This document shows, one piece after another, positions 15,371 through 22,628 of a DNA stretch of 64,000 bases. The first letter of the stretch is position 1, and each line of letters starts with the position of its first letter. The stretch comes from Nocardioides sp. LHD-245 (GTDB taxonomy: Bacteria > Actinomycetota > Actinomycetes > Propionibacteriales > Nocardioidaceae): assembly GCF_030929495.1 (NCBI RefSeq), contig NZ_JAVFWN010000012.1:183912-247911 (forward strand), read 5' to 3'. The position numbers and the translations under genes were made by a program. The notes under the pieces are model-generated. The model worked only from the letters and a program-made list of their open reading frames with translations, did not search any database and was not told the DNA's origin.

Positions 15371-16714
15371 ATGTCCACCAACCTCGCTGTCCCCGCGGAG
15401 TACGTCGACCGCCCGGAGCCGTCCGCGGTCCGGGGGAGTGCCCGCGCCCTCGGCGCCCTGTTGTGGCGCCGCCGCTGGATCGTCGCCCTGGTCGTGATCC
15501 TGGTGGCCAACGGCGTCGCCGCGGGCCTGGTCCTCGCCGATCGCGAGTACACCGCGTCCGCCCGGATCGCCGTGACCCCGCGTGCGGACCTGCCCCCGTC
15601 GACGGTCGACTACATCGACCTGCTCGGCACGGTCGCCGACGTCGGGCGGTCGTGGCCGTTGCTCGAGGAGGTCGCGGACCAGGTGCCGGGCAGGTCGGCC
15701 GACCAGCTGCGCGACGACGTCGAGGGCACGGTCGTCGAGGGCACGGTGATCGTGCAGATCTCGGTGACCGACACCGACGCCGAGCGGGCGGCCCGCACGG
15801 CGAACCTGATCGTCGAGCGGCTGCCGGCCAACGACCCGGCGGGTGACTCCTTCGCCTACCACGTCACGGAGGAGGCGGTCGTCCCGGACGAGCCGAGCTC
15901 GCCGAACATCCCGGTGGCGGCGCTGGCCGGCCTGGTGCTCGCGTTCCTCCTGGCGATCGTGGCCGCCATCGTCGTCGACCGGCTGTTCCGCACGGTGAGC
16001 GACGCCGAGGAGATGGGCGAGCTCGCCGGGACCCCGGTCCTGGGCGTGATCCCCAAGCCCGCCGATCCCCGGCAGGCGGCGGCCGTCGACTACTGGGCGC
16101 CGGAGTTCCAGTCGATCCGCGCGCTGCGCATCGCCGTCGAGTTCGCGAGCGCCGAGGACCCGAGCCGGCTGCTCGTCGTGACGTCCGCCGGCGCCTCCGA
16201 CCCGTGGGCGGGGTGGATCGAGGTCAACCTCGCCGTCGCCCTGGCCGAGGTGGGCCATCGGGTCCTCGTGGTGGACACCAGCGGCGACCCCGAGGTGCAC
16301 CCCGCGCTCCAGGCGCCGGGCGGCGAGCCCGGACTCTACGACGTGCTCGCGGGTGAGGTCGACCTGGTGGACGCCGTGCGCGAGGGGCCGACGGAGAACG
16401 TCGACCTCCTGGCCGTCGGCCAGGCGCACCTGGCGCCGCCCAGCCTGTTGGAGATGAGGTTCGACGGCCTGCTGGACAGCACCGAGGACAGCTACGACGT
16501 CGTCATCGTCCACGCGGCTCCCGTCGCCTCCTCCGAGGACGCCCGGATCATGGCGATCCACGGTGCGCTCCTGCTGACCGTGCCGTCGGGCTCCGTCCAC
16601 CCCCGGACGGTGCAGCGGGCGGCCGAGCACCTGCGCGAGATCCAGCTGCGGATCCTCGGCAGCATCCTCGTCGGCGTCCGCGCGCCGCGCCGGCGCCGGG
16701 TCGGCGAGGCCTGA
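15371..16714 (+). CDS. Wzz/BY-kinase-like protein with degenerate nucleotide site
   Basis: 447 residues. A chain-length (Wzz) domain with membrane helices at about 38-60 and 180-200 brackets an extracytoplasmic region; a cytoplasmic P-loop-like domain follows from about 235 (YWAPEFQSIRALRIAVEFAS, the usual start of the kinase part). The domain has the BY-kinase layout, but the Walker A is replaced by TSAGASDPWAGWIEVNLAVA (no GKS/T), the Walker A' reads VLVVDTSGD and the Walker B DVVIVHAAP. There is no Tyr-rich tail. I infer a structural co-polymerase rather than an active tyrosine kinase. It overlaps the next gene by one base. Confidence 0.85.
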   Translation: MSTNLAVPAEYVDRPEPSAVRGSARALGALLWRRRWIVALVVILVANGVAAGLVLADREYTASARIAVTPRADLPPSTVDYIDLLGTVADVGRSWPLLEEVADQVPGRSADQLRDDVEGTVVEGTVIVQISVTDTDAERAARTANLIVERLPANDPAGDSFAYHVTEEAVVPDEPSSPNIPVAALAGLVLAFLLAIVAAIVVDRLFRTVSDAEEMGELAGTPVLGVIPKPADPRQAAAVDYWAPEFQSIRALRIAVEFASAEDPSRLLVVTSAGASDPWAGWIEVNLAVALAEVGHRVLVVDTSGDPEVHPALQAPGGEPGLYDVLAGEVDLVDAVREGPTENVDLLAVGQAHLAPPSLLEMRFDGLLDSTEDSYDVVIVHAAPVASSEDARIMAIHGALLLTVPSGSVHPRTVQRAAEHLREIQLRILGSILVGVRAPRRRRVGEA

Positions 16715-18807
16715 TGCGCAGGCTGCGGGTCGCCGTCGTCCAGCAGGGCGGTGTCCTCGGTGGCGCCGAGCGCTGGCAGCTGCAGCTCGCGGACGCCACC
16801 GACCGGCTCAGCGTCACGACCTTCGGCCTGGGAGCGGGTGCGACGACCGCCGCCTGGGCCCGACGCGGCTGGCCGGTCGCCACTGTGCCGGACGGCAGGT
16901 CCTTCCCCCGGCTCGCGACCGCCGCCTGGCGACTGCGCCGCGCGCTGGCACGGGACCGGCCCGACGTCGTGCTGGCGCACGGCGTCAAGGCGGGCCTGGT
17001 CGCGGCCGCGGCGGCCCACCCGACGGGGATCCCCGTCGTGTGGGTGCGCCACGACGCGTCGTACGCCGGGGCGCTGGTCGGGCTGCTCGACCGGCTCACC
17101 CAGGGGCAGGTCGCGACCAGCTCCTGGCTGCTCGAGGGCAGGTCACCGCGTGCCGGCGTGGTGGTCAATCCGCCCCGGATGCCCGAGCCGGTGCCGGCCG
17201 CGGAGGCGCGAGCGCTCCTCGGCATCGACCCCGCTCCGGGCGAGCTCGTGCTCGGCATGGCCGCCCGGGTCGTGCGGCACAAGGGGATCGAGGACGCGGT
17301 CCGCGCGCTGGCGCTGCCCGGCGCCGCGGCGTGGGAGCTGGTGGTCGCCGGGGTCACCGACCCGGCGGAGCCGGACGAGCAGGACCGGCTGGTGAAGCTC
17401 GCCGCCGACCTCGGCGTCGCCGAGCGGGTCCGCTTCCTCGGCGAGGTGCCCGACGTCGCGCGGGTCGTGACCGCGTTCGACGCCCTGGCGGTGCTCACCA
17501 AGCCCACGGCGGCCGAGCCCTGGCTGCGGGAGGCCTTCGGGATGTCCGCGCTGGAGGCCCTGACCGGTGGGGTGCCGGTCGTCGCCGTGCCGCCGGTCGA
17601 CGACATCGCTGTCGAGGGCGGCCTGCCCGTGCGCGCCGGCCGGCCCGACGAGGTCGCCGCCGCCCTCGCGACCCTCGCCGACGCCGGCACCCGCCGACGG
17701 ATCGGCGACGCCGCCCGCCGGCGGGCCCGGGACTTCCCCGACGCCGTCGCGGCCGGCGGGCGGCTGGCCGACTTCCTGGCCCTGCTGACGCACCGACCGG
17801 GTGTGGGGCACCAGACCGTGACCCCGTCGCTGAGCGTGGTGACCACCGTCCTCGACGACGAGCAGGGACTCACCGAGCTGCTGACCGCCCTCGTGCCCCA
17901 GCTGGGCCCGGACGACGAGCTGGTCGTCGTCGACGGCGGCTCGACCGACGGCACCGCGGACGTGGCGCGCCGGGCCGCGGAGGCGGACCCCCGCGTCCGC
18001 CTGGTCGTCGAGCCCGGCGCCGGCATCTCCCGGGGCCGCAACGTCGGTGTCGGCCTCGCCCGCCACGACGCCGTGGCCTGCACCGACGCCGGCTGCGTGC
18101 CGACCCCCGGCTGGCTGGCCGCGCTGCGCGGGGCCTTCGACCGGCACCCCGACGTCGACCTGTTCACCGGCACCTACCGGGTGCTCGCCGACCGGCCGTG
18201 GGAGCTGGCCCTGGCGGCCGTCGGCTATCCCTCGATCGACGAGCTCGCCCGCCCCCGGCCGGGCGTCCGGGCCTACGGTCGCCTGTTCGGCCGCAGCTTC
18301 GACCCGTCGATGCCGACCGGCCGGTCGGTGGCCTTCACCCGCCGGGCCTGGGCGGCCGCGGGCGGCTTCCCCGAGCACCTCGCCACCGGCGAGGACGTCC
18401 TCTTCGGTCGCAGCGTCGTCGCGGCCGGCCACCGGGCGCGGATGGTCCGCGACGCCGAGGTCGCCTGGGCCCAGCGCCCGACGCTCCTCGCGAACCTGCG
18501 CATGCTGCGCCGCTACGGCGAGGGCAGCGGTCACTCGCTGGACCGGCGACTCCTCGGCCGCGACCTGGCCCGCGCGGCGTCGTACGTCGTGGGGGTGGTG
18601 GTCCTCGCCCGCGGCGGCCGGCCCGCGCGGACGGTGGTCGCGGGCGGTGCGGCCGCCTACCTGTCGCTGCCCGTGGCCCGGGCGGCCCGCGGCCCCCGGC
18701 CCCTCATCACGACCGCGCTGGTGCCGCCCGTCACGGCCGCCCGCGACCTGGCGAAGGCCGGGGGCGCGCTGTCCGCCGTCGCCGCCGGGCTGCGGAGGAG
18801 GCGATGA
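16714..18807 (+). CDS. Two-domain glycosyltransferase (GT4 fused to GT2)
   Basis: 697 residues. Residues 1-360 are a GT4-type GT-B enzyme (VAVVQQGGVLGGAERWQLQL, VLGMAARVVRHKGIEDAVRA, EAFGMSALEALTGGVPVVAV). From about 370 a GT2/GT-A domain begins: SLSVVTTVLDDEQGLTELL, ELVVVDGGSTDGTADVARRA, GAGISRGRNVGVGLARHDAV and the metal site CTDAGC, ending with weakly hydrophobic helices. The frame is continuous across the junction (about base 17815), so this is a real fusion, able in principle to add two sugars. It overlaps both neighbours (ATGA type), as is usual in this operon. Confidence 0.88.
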   Translation: MRRLRVAVVQQGGVLGGAERWQLQLADATDRLSVTTFGLGAGATTAAWARRGWPVATVPDGRSFPRLATAAWRLRRALARDRPDVVLAHGVKAGLVAAAAAHPTGIPVVWVRHDASYAGALVGLLDRLTQGQVATSSWLLEGRSPRAGVVVNPPRMPEPVPAAEARALLGIDPAPGELVLGMAARVVRHKGIEDAVRALALPGAAAWELVVAGVTDPAEPDEQDRLVKLAADLGVAERVRFLGEVPDVARVVTAFDALAVLTKPTAAEPWLREAFGMSALEALTGGVPVVAVPPVDDIAVEGGLPVRAGRPDEVAAALATLADAGTRRRIGDAARRRARDFPDAVAAGGRLADFLALLTHRPGVGHQTVTPSLSVVTTVLDDEQGLTELLTALVPQLGPDDELVVVDGGSTDGTADVARRAAEADPRVRLVVEPGAGISRGRNVGVGLARHDAVACTDAGCVPTPGWLAALRGAFDRHPDVDLFTGTYRVLADRPWELALAAVGYPSIDELARPRPGVRAYGRLFGRSFDPSMPTGRSVAFTRRAWAAAGGFPEHLATGEDVLFGRSVVAAGHRARMVRDAEVAWAQRPTLLANLRMLRRYGEGSGHSLDRRLLGRDLARAASYVVGVVVLARGGRPARTVVAGGAAAYLSLPVARAARGPRPLITTALVPPVTAARDLAKAGGALSAVAAGLRRRR

Positions 18808-20099
18808 TCGCCGGGCACCCCCGGGCGCTCCGCGCCGGCGTGGTGGCCGTCATCGTGCTGCTGCCGTTCGGGGACGTCGCCGTGCCGGTGCTGGGGATGC
18901 GGTTGATCCACGCCGCGATGCTGGTGCCCGCGGCCCTGGCCCTCCATCAGGTGATCGTGCGCGGCGCCCGGGTCCCGGCCTCGGTCGTCCTCGTCGGATG
19001 CGGTCTCGGCCTGGTCTCCGGTGTCGTGTCCGGGGCCGACGGCGTGGACCCGGCCCGCTCGGTCCCGCTGGTCGTCGGGTCGGTGATCACCACCTGCTAC
19101 GCACTGGCCGTCGTGCTCGCCCACCGGCCCGGTGAGGACCTCGCGGTCCTCGACCTGCTGGTGCTCGTGGGCGGCCTGATCGCGGCGTCGGCCCTCGTCT
19201 CGGTCGGCCGGCTCCAGGCGGCTGAGGCGGGCAATGTCGTCAACGGCCGCCTGACGGGTCCCTTCGCCCAGCCCAACGAGCTGGGGATCTTCTGCGCCGC
19301 ACTGCTGCCCATCGCGCTCGCGTGCGTCGTGACGAGCGCGTCCCGGCGGCGCGCCGCGCTCCTCTCCGCGGCCACCGCGAGCCTGGCGGTGGCGTGTGTC
19401 CTCAGCATGTCGCGCGGTGCCTGGATCGGTGCCCTGGCGTCCTTCGTCTGCCTGGCGGTCTGCGAGCCGGCCCTGCGCCGCGCGCTGCTGGCGATCGGGC
19501 TGGCGGCCGCCGGGATCTGTGGCGCCGCGCTGGTCGCGCCCGCCGGCGTACCTCTCCTGGGGGTGGTCGGGGCGCGGATCCGCACCCTCGGCGACCCCAC
19601 CCAGAACCAGTACGACGACCGTCCGCTGGTCTGGGCGGAGGCGTGGCGTCAGATCGCCGAGCATCCCTGGCTGGGTGTCGGTCCGGGCGGCTTCCGGTCC
19701 GCGGCGACCGAGTCGGTGAGCGCCGTCGCGGCGGAGCCTCCCGAGCATCCGCACAACCTGCTGCTCACCGTGCTGGCCGATCGGGGGGTCGTCGGCGCCG
19801 CGCTGGGGCTGGTGATCGTGGCCGGCTGCGTCCTCGCCGTCCGTCGCCACGTCCTGTCACCGCGGCAGGGCGACGTCGCCCGGGTGCTGGGGATCCGCAG
19901 CATCGCGGTCGTCGCCGGACTCGCCGCCGTGGCGGTCCACGGCGGCTTCGACATGCCGCTGCGCAACCCGATCGTGTCCGGCCTGGTCTGGACGCTCCTC
20001 GGGCTGGCCGCCGTGGCGGAGACCGTCCCGCTCACGCGGTACGCCGCCGAGCACCACACAACGACGAATCGGAGGAAGTGGGTCCCCGTGACATGTTGA
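18804..20099 (+). CDS. O-antigen ligase/polymerase family membrane protein (Wzy-like)
   Basis: 431 residues with about ten to twelve hydrophobic helices. The large extracytoplasmic loop carries the WaaL/Wzy signature: FAQPNELGIFCAALLP, SMSRGAWIGALASF, RPLVWAEAWRQIAEHPWLGV, GPGGFRS and PHNLLLTVLADRGVVG. Such proteins polymerise repeat units or join glycans to acceptors at the outer face. ATG 18804 overlaps the previous stop and has a GGAGGAGG-like ribosome site. A second domain of the same kind is fused to the flippase encoded at 22629, so the locus encodes two polymerase/ligase domains. Confidence 0.87.
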   Translation: MIAGHPRALRAGVVAVIVLLPFGDVAVPVLGMRLIHAAMLVPAALALHQVIVRGARVPASVVLVGCGLGLVSGVVSGADGVDPARSVPLVVGSVITTCYALAVVLAHRPGEDLAVLDLLVLVGGLIAASALVSVGRLQAAEAGNVVNGRLTGPFAQPNELGIFCAALLPIALACVVTSASRRRAALLSAATASLAVACVLSMSRGAWIGALASFVCLAVCEPALRRALLAIGLAAAGICGAALVAPAGVPLLGVVGARIRTLGDPTQNQYDDRPLVWAEAWRQIAEHPWLGVGPGGFRSAATESVSAVAAEPPEHPHNLLLTVLADRGVVGAALGLVIVAGCVLAVRRHVLSPRQGDVARVLGIRSIAVVAGLAAVAVHGGFDMPLRNPIVSGLVWTLLGLAAVAETVPLTRYAAEHHTTTNRRKWVPVTC

Positions 20100-20656
20100 C
20101 CACGACACAAGAGGTGCAACGCCTCCGCGACCGGTGGCGGACGATCGGTCTGCTCGTCGGCGGGCTGGCCCTGGTGGTCACCCTCGGCGCGCAGCTGATC
20201 CTGCTGGTCCCGACGACCTACACCGCCACCAGTGCGGTGGCCCTGCGGCCGCTGACCGCCGAGCAGTCGGCCGACAGCATCGAGATGCAGGCGCACGAGT
20301 TCGGCGTGACCCTCGGCGCGAAGGAGTCGGCCGCCGACGTCCTGGCCTCGGTCGCGCCCGCCCGGCCGCCGCAGGTCGACGTCACCGCCACCCGGGACCC
20401 GGGCACGGCGACGATCAGGATCGCGGTGTCCTCCACGAACCGCGACGTGGCGGTGGACGTCGCCAACGGCCTCGCCGAGCGGGCCGAGGAGCTCGGTGGC
20501 ACCGACCAGATGGCCCAGGTCGTCGTGGCCGTCCGCGCCGGCCCGGCCGGCGTGACGTCCGGCCCGCCGCGCCGTCTCTACTTCGCGGCGCTGGTGGCCC
20601 TCGCGGGCCTGCTGCTGGCCGCCGGCCTCTACCGGATCCGGGAGCGGACGCCGTGA
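20093..20656 (+). CDS. Wzz-type chain-length determinant, no kinase domain
   Basis: 187 residues. A short N-terminus is followed by a membrane helix (about 19-39, LVGGLALVVTLGAQLILLVP), the Wzz start TTYTATSAVALRP, an extracytoplasmic domain, and a second helix near the C-terminus (FAALVALAGLLLAAGLY). That two-helix layout is that of a chain-length regulator. It starts with ATG 20093 within the end of the polymerase gene; an in-frame GTG at 20078 sits too near the GGAGGA site to be preferred. It complements the kinase-like Wzz at 15371. Confidence 0.8.
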   Translation: MLTTTQEVQRLRDRWRTIGLLVGGLALVVTLGAQLILLVPTTYTATSAVALRPLTAEQSADSIEMQAHEFGVTLGAKESAADVLASVAPARPPQVDVTATRDPGTATIRIAVSSTNRDVAVDVANGLAERAEELGGTDQMAQVVVAVRAGPAGVTSGPPRRLYFAALVALAGLLLAAGLYRIRERTP

Positions 20657-21462
20657 GCCGCCGCGCGCCCCTGGTCCTGATGTACCACGGCGTCGACCGC
20701 GTGCCCGCGGAGCGTGACCCGCACGCGATGTTCGTGACGCCGGCGTCCTTCCGGGCCCAGATCGAGCACCTTCTCGAGGAGGGCTTCGTCCCGCTCTCGG
20801 AGCAGGCGTTCGTCGAGGGACGACGGTCGGGCACCCTGCCGTCACGGTCGGTGCTGATCACCTTCGACGACGGGTACGTCGGCGTGGGCGAGCACGCGCT
20901 GCCCGTCCTGGAGTCGTTCGGGGTGCCGAGCGTGCTGTACGTGCCCGCCGCCCTGGTGGGCGGCCGCTCGGACTGGCTCGAACCGCGCCACCGTCATCCC
21001 CTGATGACCGGTGAGGAGCTGCGGACCGCCGATCGGCGAGGTATGGCCATCGGCGCCCACGGGACCGACCACCAGGACCTCACCCGGGTCTCCGGTGCCG
21101 AGCTGCGACGCCAGACCACGGGCGCCCGCAGGGCGCTCGGGGAGCTCCTCGGCCGGCCGGTGACCTCCTTCGCCTTCCCCTTCGGCAGCCATGACGCCCG
21201 GGTGCGCGCCGCGGTCCGCGCCGCCGGCTACGAGACGGCCTTCGCGGTCCACGAGGCGGCCGGCGGGTTCGCCGTCGGCCGGGTGGATGTCAACGCGGTC
21301 GACACGATGCGGACCTTCCGGGTCAAGCTCCATCGGCTGTATCCCCACGCGCGGCGGGTGTCCGGCCGGGTGCCGGCCGTACGCCGGGTCGTCCACGACC
21401 TGCTCGGCCGGGCCCCGCGCGACCGGAGTGTCGAGCTCCCCGACCGGGCCGGCGCGCGATGA
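20653..21462 (+). CDS. NodB-type polysaccharide deacetylase
   Basis: 269 residues. The CE4/NodB motifs are clear: LVLMYHGVDRV at the start, motif 1 TFDDGY, motif 2 as AHGTDHQDLTR (HxxxxxT/S-type metal ligands), motif 3 FAFPFGSHDARV and a later RVDVNAVDTMRTF. It removes N-acetyl (or other acyl) groups from an amino sugar, likely in the nascent or exported EPS. No signal peptide is visible from the GTG start, so it may act in the cytoplasm or be exported by another route. It overlaps both neighbours by 4 bases. Confidence 0.9.
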   Translation: MSRRAPLVLMYHGVDRVPAERDPHAMFVTPASFRAQIEHLLEEGFVPLSEQAFVEGRRSGTLPSRSVLITFDDGYVGVGEHALPVLESFGVPSVLYVPAALVGGRSDWLEPRHRHPLMTGEELRTADRRGMAIGAHGTDHQDLTRVSGAELRRQTTGARRALGELLGRPVTSFAFPFGSHDARVRAAVRAAGYETAFAVHEAAGGFAVGRVDVNAVDTMRTFRVKLHRLYPHARRVSGRVPAVRRVVHDLLGRAPRDRSVELPDRAGAR

Positions 21463-22589
21463 CCGGGCTGGTGCGCCGCTCGACGGCCGTGATCGCCATC
21501 CTGGTCGTGGCCGGGATCGTCGGCGTCCTGGTCGTCGGCTCCACGGCGCCCTCGCCGATCGGCGCCCAGCCGGACCCCGCAGCGCCGTCCGGGGACGCCG
21601 CCGCGGATCCCGCGCCGTCTCCGAAGCCCGGTGCCGACGTCGACCTGGGCTTCCAGCTGTCCGCCCACCACAGTGACCGGGCCGGCCGGGCGATCGCCGT
21701 GATGGACCGCCTGCAGCGCGCCGGTGCGCGCTGGGTCCGCGTCGACGTGGGCTGGCAGACCCTCCAGCCGACGGGCCCGGGTCCCTTCGACCAGTGGTAC
21801 GTCGACCTGCTGGACGACGTCTTCGCGGGCGCCCGCGAGCGCGGCCTGAAGGTCATCGTCTCCCTGTGGCTCTCCCCGTCCTGGGCTACGACCGGCGGCA
21901 GCCCCTACGCGCCGCCGGACGACGTCGGCGACTACGCCGACGCCATCGCGGCCGCGGCCCGGCGCTGGGGCGCCGACGTGGCCGCCTGGGAGGTCTGGAA
22001 CGAGCCGAACTTCCCGGTGTTCTTCGAGGGCGCCGATCCCGCGACCTACACCCGCCTGCTGTGTGCGGCGTACCCCGCGGTCAAGCGGTACGACGACTCG
22101 CCGGTCGTGTTCGGCGGACTGATGTACAACGACGACGGCTGGCTGCGGCAGGCCTACGAGGCGGGGGCGCGGGACTGCTTCGACGTCCTCGCGACCCATC
22201 CCTACGTGGGCCCGAGCGATGCGCCGCCGGACACCCCGGCGGTCGGGGCGGTCTGGCGGCTCACCCACACCCCGGCCGTGCGCGCCGTGATGGAGGAGTG
22301 GGGCGACGCCGACAAGCAGATGTGGATCACCGAGCTCGGCTGGTCCTCGGGCCCCGACAGCGCCGGCAACCCCTGGGACCGAGCGGTCACGCCCCGCCAG
22401 CAGGCGGCCTATCTGGGGGCCGCGGTCCGCCTGGTCCGCACCCGCTACCCCTACGTCGGGCCGATCATCTGGTACCGCGACGTCGACGGACCGACCGACA
22501 TCTACCAGGACGGGTTCGGCCTGCTGCGTCCCGACCTCCGTCCCAAGCCGGCGCTGCGTGCGCTGCGGGACGCCGCCCGCCGCCACTGA
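21459..22589 (+). CDS. Membrane-anchored clan GH-A glycosidase
   Basis: 376 residues. A signal anchor (about residues 8-28, TAVIAILVVAGIVGVLVVG) and a Pro/Ala-rich linker lead to a TIM-barrel domain with the GH-A catalytic pair: acid/base Glu in AAWEVWNEPNFPV and nucleophile Glu in MWITELGWSSG. Similar proteins are placed in GH5/GH39-like families. In an EPS locus such an enzyme often trims or releases polymer, or edits failed products. Start overlaps the deacetylase stop. Exact substrate is not predictable. Confidence 0.85.
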   Translation: MTGLVRRSTAVIAILVVAGIVGVLVVGSTAPSPIGAQPDPAAPSGDAAADPAPSPKPGADVDLGFQLSAHHSDRAGRAIAVMDRLQRAGARWVRVDVGWQTLQPTGPGPFDQWYVDLLDDVFAGARERGLKVIVSLWLSPSWATTGGSPYAPPDDVGDYADAIAAAARRWGADVAAWEVWNEPNFPVFFEGADPATYTRLLCAAYPAVKRYDDSPVVFGGLMYNDDGWLRQAYEAGARDCFDVLATHPYVGPSDAPPDTPAVGAVWRLTHTPAVRAVMEEWGDADKQMWITELGWSSGPDSAGNPWDRAVTPRQQAAYLGAAVRLVRTRYPYVGPIIWYRDVDGPTDIYQDGFGLLRPDLRPKPALRALRDAARRH

Positions 22590-22593
22590 CGGC

Positions 22594-22623
22594 GGATCAA
22601 TCCCGGAACCGATCGGCACTGGA
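22594..22623 (+). promoter_or_regulatory. GGATCAA-N15-GCACTGGA promoter motif (copy B)
   Basis: GGATCAA at 22594-22600 and GCACTGGA at 22616-22623, in the 39-base gap between the glycosidase and the flippase-polymerase gene. Its first block and following TCCCGG are identical to copy A. Start of transcription would fall close to the ATG at 22629. The overlapping GGAG may also be the ribosome site. Confidence 0.5.
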
Positions 22624-22628
22624 GTGAC

